The translations under genes were made by a program, and so were the position numbers. This document shows positions 43,023-57,640 of a stretch of 64,000 bases of DNA, piece after piece. Source of the stretch: Symbiodinium natans (Eukaryota > Sar > Dinophyceae > Suessiales > Symbiodiniaceae); NCBI GenBank assembly GCA_905221605.1, contig CAJNDS010000646.1, forward strand, positions 481,397 through 545,396. Direction: 5' to 3'. Position 1 is the stretch's first letter. Each line of letters opens with the position of its first letter. The notes below the pieces were generated by a model. That model ran no database searches and was not told the DNA's origin. It was given only the letters and a program-made list of their open reading frames with translations.

Positions 43023-43453
43023 GCATATCCTTAAGTACTCTGCCAAAGCAGATTCAGTATAGCAGGTAGTGAGACCTGGCAATCTGGAGGAAGCGATCCT
43101 CTCGAAGTCCAAAAGGCCGGACTGTGAAATAAAAAAGGCGGGTGAGACCTTCTAAATCACACTTGCCCGCCTTAATCACACCAAACTCAGCTAGCGCACA
43201 GCTCTAGCCTGCAACACAACATCGGGGCCAGCCGGCACTGCAGCAGTCGCGGGTGCAGGTGAGCCAGTAGGAAGCGGTCGTAGGGTGCCCAGCCAGCACA
43301 GCGCTATCGCAGCCCTGAGGGGCGGATGCATTCCACATAATCGAACATAGCTGTGCACAACAATCTTTCAGCAGCCCTGAGGGGCGTGAAGTACGAACTA
43401 GCAAAGACTGCTGGAGCTCCCAAGGCGGATACAGAGTAGCCGACGTGCCGAGG

Positions 43454-45758
<2,305 letters not shown>

Positions 45759-46523
45759 CTAGCTCGAAAGGGTGAGAACATATCCTGACGTCACAACGAG
45801 GGGAAGATATCCAAACGTCAGGTTTTCTATTTCTGCCATTAGAGTCGTTTCTTGAAGAATTCTTTTGCATCGGCAGCTGAGATTCCATGTTCCTGCCTGG
45901 AAGGGAAGCACTCTTTCTGTTGAGGCAAACTTCAAGTGCCCACACAGGAGATACAGCATACATGATCTATTCATGGCTAAGGTGTCCTTCAACAAGGATG
46001 CTAAGGCTGACACGACTGCAGACATGAAGGGATCACGTCCTTCTCCAAAAAGCTTCACCCTAGGGGATCGGAATCTCTTGCTGTTTCGAGTGAGATTCTT
46101 TCTGCGACGTTGAATCGCATGTCCCGTACCTTTGCCTTGTCCGTGCCTTTTCAAGGAAAGGTACTTTGGCCATTTTGGCCATGCTCTGTTCCGGCTGGGA
46201 CTTCGCCTTGTCGGCCTTCTGGCGCTCCTTTCTTCTGGCATTCGCCGACCCAACTCTTTTTCTGCTGTTGGTTTGTCCTCCACACGGGTGTGTGTGTGTG
46301 TGTGTGTGTGTCGATGACACAGACGATCAGCATGAAATGTTGGCGGTTGATGTTGAGGAGCCACTGAGAAACACTGATACGCAACTCGAAGGCATTCAGC
46401 CATCGTCTCCCAGAAACCTCGCCCGCTCGTGGACAATCTCAGGGCCTGGCCCCTTCGACTTCTTGGCATGGTGCTTGCTTCGGGCGAGCTGTCTGGCTTG
46501 ATGAACCTCTCCCGGAACTGCAC
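45759..46523 (-). other. Unassigned open frame (254 codons) on the minus strand
   Basis: The frame is open across a (GT)n tract (46287-46312, read as HTHTHT) and includes basic stretches (KRHGQGKGTGHAIQRRRKN) and a less biased C-terminal part (LCGHLKFASTERVLPF). I recognise no family, and the microsatellite inside argues against a functional protein. It lies between the two copies of the 80-bp repeat. Possibly a decayed retroelement ORF. Confidence 0.2.
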
Positions 46524-46980
46524 CTTCCTTTGCTTCTTCAGAGACGAGCCTTCTGTCGGATCTGTCGGAACTGTTCCTCTTTTACTGAGGAGCTTCCATC
46601 TTTTTTTTTTCGGACTGCTCCACGTCCTTGGAGTCTACTGCTTGAAGTGATTTCTGTTCCTCTATCAACCTCACCTCCTCCTCGATGGTAAGCTCACGAC
46701 TTGCCTCAAGGAATCCTTGACGAAATCGGAGAACGAAATCGGAGAAGCAGGGCGAGGCCAACTACTTTTTCGAGAGCCGAGATCTCCTCTGATTTCGTGA
46801 AGTCTGCCCACACCTTTAGTGCGTGAAGCCAGTTGTGCCGATATCTTGTGGCTGACCTTGAAGTTCGATCCGAAGTCCTTGTCGTAGTGTCGTAGTTGTG
46901 CATAGGAAGTCCTGGCCACACAGCTCGGTGATGCACTCCACGCGTCTTCCACGTCTTCCCTGCTCTGTGCTCATCGTACA

Positions 46981-47062
46981 CCGGAGAGTAGTCTACCGCA
47001 AGAGCTTGGAGCAGTGGGCATGCATCATTATATAGTGTTGGACTGGTACACGGCAGATCTCA
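46981..47062 (+). repeat. 80-bp dispersed repeat, copy 2
   Basis: Diverged second copy of 45640-45720, same orientation. Confidence 0.6.
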
Positions 47063-49022
47063 GATCTTCAGGGGGTGGGCTGGCAGCCGGCGCACCGATG
47101 CCGGTACATGGGGTACCAAGCAAGAAAAGAGCCAAGGGGGTGGCGCAGCGTCCGAGCAGGGTTGGTGCTTGAAAATGTTCCTTGAAGATGCCTACGGCCT
47201 GAGGCCTCGGCAGATCAGTGACACGCAATTAGTCTTTGCAATTTTTTTGGGCGATACCTCCCGAGCAAGCGATTTCTGCAAGAGCAGAAACATCAGGCGG
47301 CGCCTCTGTGCCCACCGGCTTCATGAAGCTTGTTTCGGGCTTACAGACAGCTGTCGCTTGCACACTTGTGCTCCATGGCCCGATGGAGAGTTCAGAGTCT
47401 CCAGGTCGGCCTGGGTCAGGAACGCTGGAGCCTGAGAATGACCTTGCAGTCTACCCGATACTACCCTAAAGTGGCAGACGTGACCGTGACACTGAAAGAG
47501 TCCTAGGCGTCACCTCTCAAGCGACGGAGCCTTTGCAGGGCTACTCTGGGTCGGATGCCCTGGCCTTGGAGCCTCGATCAGAGAGACGTTTTTGAGGCCC
47601 TACAAAGCATACCGAGCATGCTGAGCATAGTGAGCACACTGAGCATACCCTGTGAGCTCTCAGGTCATTGACAGGAGCTGCGCATGCTTCAAAGTGTTAG
47701 CACGTATGCTCGGATGTCTTAGTAGCACCCTGCCTTGCAGGACTGTGGAGGACCAATACCTGCACAGAGGAGGCAACACATATCACATCTGCATATCCTC
47801 TGTGAAGCATCCCAGATGAAGAGCAGATGCATTCAGCGTTTACTGATCTTGCAGGTCTCGGCGATGAGGGCTTGTAAGTCCTGTAGATAGCATCTATACA
47901 AGATTCAGCCACAAGATGCTTTCTTGTGGAAGGCGACACCCCAAGAAACAAAGTGCACCCTCCGCCTTGGCCAGATTCGTATGCAAGATTACAGAGAAGC
48001 TGGAGGAAGGTTGAAAAGCGGGGAGGGGGCGGGGCTGATGGTTCGTCAATGGGTCAAAGGACAAGCAGGTTGTTTAGAAAAGAGAGGTGTTGGTACCAGG
48101 GGTTAGGAAGTGCAGGAGCCTATACAAGAACAATCCCAGCTACTGATGGCCTCTGCAGGCTCCACATATTTTTGGGCTGGCGATTCCCTGAACTCCCCCC
48201 ACTGCTCTATTTGGAGGGAACATGCAGCGGCTGTCAAGCCCACGAATAGCAGAGTGGCCATGAAAGACCAGAAGGGGGCAGTGTGGGAAAGAGTGGGCGT
48301 TGCGCCGGATCGGGCTGGAGGTGATGAGTGCATGCTTGCTAACGCAGCGAGCTGTGCAAGATGTTTAGCTGGCTGGTTGTATTGCAGACTGCAGAAGGAC
48401 TCCTGACTCAAATGCATGCTGCAGCATTGTTTTCAACAAGATGCCTCTTCCAGAATGTTCCGCAGCATGTGCGGAAGCACATTTGTCATTCTCTGACGGC
48501 TCTGTTGAGTTGGAGTTCCACATAACCGCGACACAATATGGTGAACTGGTGAAGGGGAAGAAGCATACTGAAGAAGCAGCCTTACGACAGATTCAAGGAG
48601 CTCACAGAAAATCTTAGCAATTCTGGAACCATTGAACAAAAATGGCAATGGCCGGATGGAGACTACATGAATCCAGGCCCACGCGTGCTGTGCCTCGATG
48701 TTTTGATGCAGCCGAACACTCCCAGATCTATCTTTGCATATCTTTGCTCAGGTTCCGAGGGGCTTCTGCGGCTCTGTGCTTTTGGCTGCTAGGTGCGCTT
48801 CTCGATTGTTGGCTTAGCACGATTCCTGGAATTTGTTCAGTCTTGCACAGGTTCTGCATCCTTGAGACTATTTTCTTTGAGTCCGTCCTTGTCTAGCACA
48901 CGAGGCAGCAGCGGAAGCGGTATGTGCATGTATGATGTGCAGGAAGTTGACATGTTGCAGACTTGGCAGGACCTAGCGGATGCTTACGAAGGGCAGTCGC
49001 AGATGTCTTGGAGAGTCATGGG
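47063..49022. other. No gene recognised; likely contains the 5' end of the M3 gene
   Basis: Short open frames only, and a GAGCAT-type tandem at about 47608-47653. The first exon(s) and promoter of the oligopeptidase-like gene should lie here, but I could not identify them. Confidence 0.35.
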
Positions 49023-52000
49023 ATGGAAGAGCTCGTCACTCACCAAAACATGAAGTCCAGACGGCAGCGTCAAGCAGTGCGTACCTGGCGAAAGGAGGGC
49101 AGTAACTGGAGCACGGAGCAGCCTTTCACTCTATCCAATGGAGAGGAGATCATTCCCAACTTGAAGCACGGAACAAATATTCTGGTCAATGGAGCCAAGG
49201 AGTTTCCTCCTTGGAAGGAGATCCGACCAGAACACGCGCACCGTGGTCATGAGTGGATGGAAAAAACAGCAATCAATGATATTTGGCAGCATCATTGCGT
49301 TGTGCCTTATGTTGCCGATGACTGGAGATATGTTCTCGACCCTTTGGAGCGTGTTCTGGACAAGGCAGATCGAGCGTTTGCAGCTGTGAAACACATCAAA
49401 GATGTCCTTGACCCGTCCATGAAGTTCAAGAAAGCATTCAGATATGCAGCGCAAGCTCGTTGGACGATTGAGCGCCGTTTGCGACGCTGTGACAGACTTT
49501 CCCGTGCTTTCGTGAAACTGCTGTCTCTCGATGACGATGCAACCGAAGCCCAGAGAAGAGCCGCTGCCTTCTTGATGATTCTATTCGAGCAGGACGGCAT
49601 CAATCTGCAGCATAATGGGATCTATAGAGATGATCCCGACGCATTTCTGGAGCTCCAGAAAGTTCGGGGGGCTGTTTTCAATATTTCTCTCATCTGGGAT
49701 CAAAACATTGAGCGGGACATGGAGTCCAGAGCGTACTTAATCAGGGATCGAGGAGAGCTTGAAGGTGTGCCTTCTTGGGTCCTGGAAGATGCAGCACAGT
49801 CTGCAAAGCAGGCGGGGTATCCGAAAGCCACGCCTGAAGGAGGCCCGTGGCTCCTGTCCTTGCATGATGCGCTTGCAGGGCCGTTACTACGGAATGCCGA
49901 GAAGCGGTCTCTTCGGGAGCTCATCCATGAGAACCGCTTGAGGGTCGCCTTCCTGGGGGGAGTTGGCAAAGGTGACAACACCCCCATGCTCGAGCACCTG
50001 CTGCAGGCACGGAAGCGCCTGGCGAATGTCGTCGGTTACAGGACGCATGCCGATCTTGTCTTCACCAGAACCATGGCGAGTCCAAAGCAGGCGTACGGCT
50101 TCTTGGCGAAGCTTCGCAAGGAGGCTTTGCCCATGGCTCGGAAGGAGCTGAAGGAGTTGCAGGTCTTCGCTCGCTCACAAGGTTCTGATTATGAGCTGGA
50201 TATTTTTGATGTGCAGTACTGGGGGGAAAGGCTGTTGGAGCAACGCTATGGTCTGAAAGAGGAGTACATCCGCCAGTTCTTCCCTTTGCCTGTAGTGCTC
50301 AGAGGCCTTTTCGCTTTGCTCGAGGACCTTTTCAATGTCAAGGCGAGGGGTCCGTAGGGTCCGTAGGGTCCCTAGCTTGGAAGGGTAGTGTAAGTCAGTG
50401 TAAGTCAGTGTAAGTTAAAGCTGGCATCAGACAAGTTGCCCATACGACACGAGCGGACACCAATCTTCTGTATTGCACCACGCTCATTCGTGCAAAGTAG
50501 TGCTCCCGCTCAAAGATCGGAAGGCTTGCGACATTTTGCAGTATGCGCTCTTCTGCTTTGTGCTCCCGCGTCCGCTTCTAGCTCGGGTCAGAAACACGAT
50601 CAACAGCATAGTCGCAATGAGAAGGGCTGCGTTCGCAACAGCCAATCACATCGAATCAGCTCGCAGCCAGCCAGCCCAGAACCAACAGATGAAGGCTCTG
50701 CATGAGCCTCCCTTCCATGCTGTTCTCGAAACTGGAAAACGTTGGCAAACACTTTTGGGTTGAGCATGACCCAGGAAGGTTGAACACAAAGCGGCAGGCA
50801 GTCACAAAGACAGCAGCGCAATGAATGAGGCATGTGCGTGACCTCAACAGACGTCCTTCTAGATAATTGGGCACGATCCGTGCAGGTGATCGAAGAGGAA
50901 AGTGAACTGGCGTGGGCTGAGCATGTACGGTTTTTCCGCATCAGAGAGGCTGATACCAATGACCTGGTGGCATCCTTCTTCCTGGATGCCCACAGACGGT
51001 GGGGCCAGAAGAAGCGGGGGTTCTGGTCTTCAGCAATACAAAGTTATTCAGAGATTTTGGGCCAAAGGTCGGGCCCACGCAAACCAGCTGTCAGCATCAT
51101 GTGTGATGTGGAGCCACCTACAGGCGATAAGCCCAGCCTATTGACACATAGAGAAGTGGTCAAGCTTTTCCATGTGTTTGGGTCAAGCTTGCGCGACCTG
51201 TTCTGCAAGCAGCCAGAAGGTGTACTTTCTGGAAGCAGAGGGCTTGAGATGGACATCGTTGAGCTTCCTGCATACTTCCTTGAACGATGGGCTTATGACA
51301 GACATGTGTTGTCTGATATGAGCTGTCATTACAAAAACGGTGATGCCTTGCCTCCCGCTGCAGTTGACGCTTTGGCTGACTCGCGGAATTTCTTGGCCGG
51401 AACGAGAGTTCTTCAGAAGGCAGCCAGGGCCCACATCGATTTGGAACTTCATGCTGACTATGACCCTTTCGGGGACATCAATGTATTCGATCTTGCCAAG
51501 CTAATCGAAGCTGAGTACTCGGTGATCCGCCCACGGGTGCAAGATCGAGAGCTTTGCAGCTGGCCCTTGAATTCTGAAACAGCCGGCGCTTTCTACGGTC
51601 AGCTCTGGGCAGAAGCCCTGGCAGCAGACGTTTTCGCGGCCTTCGAAGACGAGTCCGCGCCCGTGCCCGCAGACGGTCGTGACGGCCGACATGGCCGAGT
51701 GCGAAGCTTGGGTGAGCGCTTTCGGCGCAGCATCTTGGAACCCGGGGGTGGACGAGCTCCCGCCAAAGCCTTGCATGATTTCTTGGAACGTCCACCAGCC
51801 TTCATGACATTCTTGAAAAGTACTGGGCTTGACGACGGCCTCGCTCCTGAGCCTGAGGCCCCGCTCGATTACGAAGAGTATGACGAGGATGCGGACTTCG
51901 AAGAAGATGACTCGTATGCTGAATTTGAGGATGCCGAAGACATGTATGACGAGGATGCGGACTTCGAAGAAGATGACACGTACGCTGAATTTGAGGATAC

Positions 52001-52067
52001 CGAAGACATGTATTCTTCGGCACCAGATGACAGTTCGGTAGGTGGATCTGCCAGCGGCCCTGGGTAA
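49023..52067 (+). CDS. M3-family oligopeptidase A-like protein with a destroyed zinc site (two exons seen)
   Basis: Exon 1 ends at 50342; a phase-0 GC-AG intron (50343-50885) follows; exon 2 is 50886-52067 with a TAA stop. The N-terminal half matches oligopeptidase A/PrlC helices (LRELIHENR, LANVVGYRTHADLVF, YWGERLLEQRYGL). The C-terminal half keeps family landmarks: VRFFRIRE, LTHREVVKLFH, IVELPAYFLERW, LELHADYDP and LWAEALAADVF. The HEFGH motif of active enzymes reads HVFGS (51171-51185), losing the catalytic Glu and the second zinc-ligand His; the third ligand Glu (ELP) remains. The protein should therefore be a non-peptidase relative, perhaps peptide-binding or scaffolding. It ends in an acidic tandem repeat. 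The true N-terminus is uncertain: 49023 is the first plausible ATG, and an upstream exon is possible. No frameshift or stop breaks it, so it looks maintained. Confidence 0.85.
51879..52010 (+). repeat. 66-bp tandem repeat coding an acidic 22-residue unit
   Basis: Two in-frame copies (51879-51944 and 51945-52010) code for YDEDADFEEDD plus SYAEFEDAEDM, the second with two conservative changes. The DNA copies differ at only a few positions. They form the C-terminal tail of the M3-like protein. Confidence 0.9.
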
Positions 52068-54339
52068 AATGCAAGTAAATACCCGCATGTTCCCACGACA
52101 CCATGGCTGCGATACATAGTTGTAAACGCTGCAAGTCGACCACCTCGACCAGGCCCGACAATCTTGAAGACCCTAAGAGTTCGTGAAGGTTTCAAGGAGA
52201 GAGTGGCCGAGTGGTTCATTTTATTCAGGAGGTCCTCAGCGGGACACTTAAATGGAGTCCGCAGGGTCCCTTTGAGCCGCGCCACCACAACAGCCGGACT
52301 TTCCAAGGAACCCGCCCAGGCCGCTTATGAATCTGTAGGGACCCCATGGATGGTGAGGGGCTCTTCTCAGGGGTTGCAGTTGGGGATTCCTTGTTGGGGT
52401 TACGGAATCTTAGGGATGTGGCTGAACCCCATGGAAACGCCATATGGGAACCCCTGCATGGGAACCCCCGCATGAAAGCAGGAAAGCAGCAAAAACTCAT
52501 AGCATTGGTTCTTGAAATTGTTGTGCAAAAAAGGCAAGTCAGCTATATAAAGCGTATGTGCTTTACACTTGAGAAGCATGTTCTGTTGAAAAACTTATAA
52601 TTCATTACTAGCAACTCAGATTTTCAATAAGTATCGCCAAGTAAAGCTCTACCACGATCTCCAATTGTCAAAATTCTGTCAGTTATCGAGTTCGGAGAAG
52701 AAAGTTTGTTTTCTGTTGTTGAAACCTAAATTGAGAATGGGTGCGTAAACACCTAGCATCATTATGCACGTGCTTGTAAAATGATTAGCAAGCAGCTATT
52801 TTTGGTTGTTCTTGCAGCAGCTTCCATGTTTGCCCATAAAAACATTCAGCATAATTTATGTTTATTGTCTTTTTTGTATTCCTGTCGAATAACATTTGAA
52901 TCACCTCGCGTGTTTTCTGGGGTGTTGCCATGGTAGCGTGTTGCCGTGCAGGTCAGGCCTGCGGTGCAGTGCTTAAGCACCTTGGGTCCAGCTTCTGCAT
53001 GAATTTCCAGGTTTCGGCAACATGGTTTGCAAAGCTTCCCTCATCAAAGGCATGTCGGCATATCAGCATATCGGCATACCGCTCACTGCAATGCATCAAG
53101 ATTTGAGTGTTAATTCCTGGAGGTGGTTTTCACTAATTTGGTTCCAGGTGTATCACGAAGCATCACGAAACCACACAGCGTATAAGTGTAGTCAGCACGG
53201 TCAGTGTTCCGTCATGTTTCGTTCCATCCAACTGGCTCTCGGCTGCGTCATCATCGAGGCTTTTTCAGTCGGGCAGTTCATTGGAACCCATGTTTGGACG
53301 TGTGCCGAGTCATTTGACCCCTGAGCGCGCCTGGCGACATCATTCTGAACTAGATGAAGCTCTCACCAACGCAACTGAGTGAAGCCGGCAAGTTTTGCAG
53401 CTTTGTCATGTGACATTCCAGGGTCATTTGGAGCAACAGCAATAAAACGGATGTTGGAATAAGGTTGGAAACCAATGCCAAAGTGGAGTCTGAGCTGTAC
53501 TCTTCAGCCTGGAGGTCTCAGTGACTAGATTGTCAGTTTCTGTGGCATGCGTAGTACAAAGGGAAGTAGTCATCGTGTGCCTTTGTTCCAGGCATTGGAG
53601 TCCGAGCGTTGCAGGCTTTGCAGGCTTCGCAGATGACATGACAGGACAGGGTCTTGCCAAGATGCCCTATTCGGCCTTTTTGTGGCATGAAGCGCCCAGC
53701 ATCTGTAGGCAAGTCGGTTGGCGAAGGGTTGGATTGCGAGGAATGTCCGAAATGACCTCGTTCCAATGGCTGTCGATACCTCAGAAGATCACACTTGCAT
53801 TTCATGAAGTGTCGCCTCCGCAATTGGCACCATCTCGCGGCAGGAAAGCTGCCATCGACATTTTCGGGGTGATGACCCTTGGCAGGCAGGCACTTGACTA
53901 GTTTTTGAAGTATATTGAAGTTGAAAGAGACAGCGCACGCATGCCTCCTTGACGTCCACACTTGCTGCAATTTTGGCTCGAGTGTTTCCAGAGGGCCAAG
54001 ACCCAGTGCTGGTCAGGCTCCTGGAGCCGTTTTTGTTTTCGCAATATTTGGGGGGGTTTCGTTTCTCTGCTAAGGTCATGGATGTGACCGTGGCTGGCGC
54101 AGAGGCTTCTCACGTAGACACTCATGCATTCTTGGGGTGCACAGGGTTTGGCTCGATTTCACATGCCTGCGAGGGCCTACCGGAGAAAGCCTATCTGAGT
54201 CTGCGAGCCGGCGATGTGCCTGACACCTGGAGAGGACAGTCGCGATGATTTTCTGACAGATGGTCTGTCAGAACTCTTTTCGCTGCCCCCCACCCGGCAC
54301 GCAACTTCCTGAAATGTTTCTTTGCTTGAGCACGAGCTT
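52068..54339. other. No gene recognised; one strong hairpin
   Basis: After the M3 gene the sequence becomes AT-richer (about 52500-53350) without a recognisable ORF. At 54252-54272 there is a perfect 9-bp hairpin, TCTGACAGA TGG TCTGTCAGA, of unknown role. Confidence 0.4.
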
Positions 54340-54819
54340 CCACCGTGCTCCCCCTATTGTAGAGTGTAGCGTGAATCGGAAATCGGAGGCCCCAATCAAC
54401 CCAACGTGAATCCGAAAACGGGCAGGCTCCAATCAGAGAACCCCAGGCTGCAATCGACAAACCACCTGGAGCCAAATGGTCGCCGGGGGGGGGGGGGGGC
54501 GAATTAGGGAACACGAGGCTTAAACCTGACCCGTACTAGGCGTATTTAAGAGACCGGGAGCCAACTTGACGCAGGGCAGCGCTGAATATGAAAACGCGAG
54601 GCTCCAACATGACGCGTGCTAGGCGCCTTCGAAAACTATGTTCACAGTCGTAGATCTGCTTTCTTCCCTCCAACCCTTAGCCTGAAACCGTTAAAACTCT
54701 GAAGCTTGTACGACAAAGCGCGACACGAAACCGTAGGCCCCTACTACCCTCAGAATAGACCCACCCTGTCCGGAAAGCCATAGACCCCTATGCCTTATCG
54801 ATCTATATTCTTATGTAAA

Positions 54820-55345
54820 TGATTTTTCGGGCTTTGGGGTTTTAGGGTTTATAGGTTTTAGGCGTTTTTAGGGTTTAGGGGTTTTTAGGGTTTTGGGCTC
54901 AGGTTGTTTTTTTTTCAGGTTTTGGGGTTTAGGGGTTTAGGGTATAGGCATAGGTTTAAGGGTTTTGCGGTTTAGGGCTGTTTAGGGTTTAGGGTTTAGG
55001 GGTCGTTTTAGGGTTTTGTCAGGGGCGTTTAGAGTATAAGGTTTTTTTTAGGGTTTAGGGCTGAGGGGGTCTTAGGGTTTAGGGTTTAGGGTTTACTTAT
55101 CAAACTCTTACTCGGAGATAGGTCTGGCAAGTAGCTGTTTATCATCGGCGCCGATAGACCCCTATATCGACCCTATGGGTTTGGCTCTTTAGGATTTAGG
55201 GGTTTGGGTTTAGGGCTTAGGGTTTGGGGTTTTGTTAGGGTTTAGGGGGTTTTCAGGGTTTAGGGGTTCGGGTTGTTGTAGGGTTTCTAGGGTTTTTAGG
55301 CCTGTGGGTGTTTTCGGCTTTAGGGCTTAGGGTTTTAGGGTGACG
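54820..55345 (+). repeat. Interstitial telomere-like repeats, degenerate (TTTAGGG)n
   Basis: Many TTTAGGG and GTTTTAGGG variants, interrupted near 55095-55190 by unique sequence. TTTAGGG is the plant-type telomere repeat, also reported for dinoflagellates. Just upstream (54340-54640) are variants of GAGGCTCCAA phrases and a run of about 16 G (54486-54501). Confidence 0.8.
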
Positions 55346-55711
55346 AGGCGTGGCTTCCTGCGGTGCACGCAGAATGGGGTTCAAGGGAGGGTCCGTTTCG
55401 AGCTTCCGCGGTGCTGATTTGGAGCCTTCCGTGTTTTCTGATTTAGTTTTTCCGGCGCGACCTAATGACCAAACTTTCTAATTTTCTCTTGTAGACACGG
55501 CGTGGCTGCACGGCGCAGAATGGGCTTTAAGGGAGGGTCCGTTTCGAGCTTCTGCTATGCTGATTTGGAGCTTTCCGTGTTTTCTGATTTGGTCTTTCTT
55601 GCGCGATCTAATGACCAAACATTAACATTTCCTCTTTTAGACACGGCGTGGCTTCAAAGGAGGGTCCGTTTCGAGCTTCCGCGGTGCTGATTTGGAGCTT
55701 TCCATGTTTTA
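55343..55711 (+). repeat. About 150-bp tandem units carrying intron-end-like sequence
   Basis: Units start near 55343, 55495 and 55641, at AC(A/G)(C/A)GGCGTGGCT. The phrase GGAGGGTCCGTTTCGAGCTT recurs in each. The end of units 1 and 2 reads CTAATGACCAAAC, a pyrimidine-rich stretch and TAG, like a branch point and 3' splice site. A similar phrase, GACATGGCGTAGCT, resumes at 56308 after the CCAATA array. Confidence 0.75.
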
Positions 55712-56280
55712 AAACCAATAACAAAATCCAATAGAAAACCAATAAAAACCAATAGAAAACCAATAAAAACCAATAGAAAAAGAAATCCAATAGAAAGCCC
55801 ATAAAACCAGTAGAAACCAATAGAAAACCAATAAAAACAAAGGAAAATCAATAAAAACCAATAGAAGACCAACAAAAAACCAATAGAAAACCAATACCAA
55901 CCAATAGAAAACCAATAAAAACCAATAGAAAGCCAATAAAAGCCAATAGAAACCAACAATAGCCAATAGATTACCAATAAAAACCAATAGATAACCAATA
56001 AACAACAATAGAAAACCAACAAAACCAATAGAAAACCAATAGAAACCAAAAAAACGAAGAAAACCAATAACAACCAGTAGAAAACCAATGGAAAACCAAT
56101 AAAAACCAGAAAACCAATAAAACCAATAGAAAACCAGTAAAGACCAATAGAAAACAAATTGAAAGACGATAGAAGCCAATGGAAAACCAAAAAAAGCCAA
56201 TAAGCCCCAATAGAAAACCAATTAAAACCAATAAAAACCCTTTAAAACCAGTAAAAACCGATAAAAACCAATGGAATTAT
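55712..56280 (+). repeat. CCAATAGAAAA/CCAATAAAAA minisatellite
   Basis: About 570 bp of AAAACCAATA steps with a loose 21-bp period. It ends with an inverted stretch where CCAATGGAATTATTGG leads into TTGGTTTTCTATTGG. The minus-strand frames rich in Ile, Gly, Phe, Tyr and Trp are repeat artefacts. Downstream, 56360-56480 repeats TTTCCGATTC/GATTCAGCGC phrases. No gene to about 57100. Confidence 0.9.
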
Positions 56281-57571
56281 TGGTTTTCTATTGGTTTTCG
56301 ACATGGCGTAGCTACTTCGGCAGGACGTGTCCGTGTCGAGCTTTCCTTTTCTGATTCAGCCGCCTCGGTTTTGCGATTCAGCGCCGCACAGTTTCCGATT
56401 CGTGCCTGGCGTTTCCGATTCAGCGCGGAGTGTTTTCCGATTCGTCGCTCTGCGTTTTCCGATTCACGTTTTCTGATTCGCGCTCAGCCCCCCGTTGTAC
56501 TAACGGCAAAGGCAAAGGGGATACATGTCACCTACTCCCATCTGCTTTGTTGATTGCATAGACCTTCCCTACGTTATTCCTGTGTGCAACTTGTATCTGA
56601 GGCGAAAGCAGACCCAATACAAACCAGGCATGTGGTCAGTTTTGTCGAAGCCATGAGGAAAGGGAGGAACTATGCAGCTGTATGCAGCTTGCAGGCGAAT
56701 GCTTCTCCTTTGACGGAAAGCAAGTGCCACGGCACTTGGTGGTGGGCTCGTGTATGGGAAATCACTCTGTCCCCTGAACATCTGGAGCTTCGCCGGCCAA
56801 GGTGGTCGACGTCTTCGAGAAAGTGGGCACTGCCCAGGCAATCCTTGATTCTCCTTATGAGTTTTTTTTTTTGTAGGGGGGGGGGCCTTGTCGGGTTGTC
56901 GGTCGACAGAGGTGAGCATCTCGGACCTCTCGAACTGCAAAGATGGCGGACTAGTGCAGGTGCAAGGAAGGCCCAGCCAAGTACGTGTGTAGCACGTCAT
57001 GCCGTGTCGGAGGAGACTGAGCGCTGTAGTCTTGTCCGTGCTATTGCCCGGCTGCAGGGATGGGAACATTGTTCTGGACATGCAGGCCAAGGCTGACAGC
57101 ACTAACAATACTAACAATCGTCAAAACTTGTGCGCGCTGGCAAGGCTTGCTGCGCTCTTCTCTGGCTGTTTGGTCAACTGTTTGTTATTGTTTGTTGCTC
57201 TCGTGTCGCAGGTCCGTTCGCAGATCCCGGAGCCAAAGAAGCGAGTCTCCCGGCACCAGGTGCAGCATCGCCCAGCATCGCCCAGCCCACCATCTCGGAA
57301 TCTTTCACAATCTTTGTGCTTCTGCCTCCTTTGGACAGGCAGCCATTGATGCTCAGCAGTATCTAGAGGCTGGTGCCTGTTGGGTGAGGATGTTGTACGT
57401 ACCATGCATGTTCTGAGCAACCAGCCTCATGGCCCCACAAGAGCTGTCTTTTTTGCTTGTGTGTGAGGCCCACTCCGTCCAGCGGGTGTTGTTGTGCCCT
57501 CAGCATGGCAAGGCATAACAAGCAGCAATCGCATGGCACATGCCATGTGTAGTGCTTTTTGCATGAGGCAG

Positions 57572-57640
57572 GGAATGGTGCATGAGCTCCTGTCCAACCG
57601 ACCCTCGGATCCCTATTCCTTCATGATGGGCTATATCCAG
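57572..57640 (+). CDS. RIIa/DPY30-like docking exon
   Basis: A 69-bp exon in phase 0 between GAGGCAG and a GC donor (CAG/GCCATA). It codes for GMVHELLSNRPSDPYSFMMG followed by YIQ. The pattern LL..RPxDPxxFMxxY is that of RIIa/DPY30-type dimerisation-docking helices, which in protists are often joined to kinases and flagellar proteins. It lies about 0.6 kb before the first phosphagen kinase exon on the same strand, so it could be the N-terminus of that gene or belong to another. A further likely exon ends at 58030 before GTGAGT (ELPSLLQLQLIAACSI). Confidence 0.45.

Noticed and set aside
43135-43173. AAGGCGGG...CCCGCCTT hairpin as a transcription terminator.
   Set aside because: No U-run follows, and a bacterial-type terminator is not expected here.
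45759-46523. Reading of the minus-strand frame as a LINE endonuclease start because of a GTWNLS-like phrase.
   Set aside because: Only that phrase matches; no further endonuclease motifs follow, and the frame crosses a microsatellite.
50388-50416. Triple GTAAGT-like donors (GTGTAAGTCA repeated) as the 5' splice site of the M3 intron.
   Set aside because: Using them would retain an in-frame stop before 50360; the GC donor at 50343 gives a clean in-frame join.
55654-56231. Minus-strand open frames rich in Ile, Gly, Phe, Tyr and Trp that look like membrane proteins.
   Set aside because: Artefacts of the CCAATA minisatellite.
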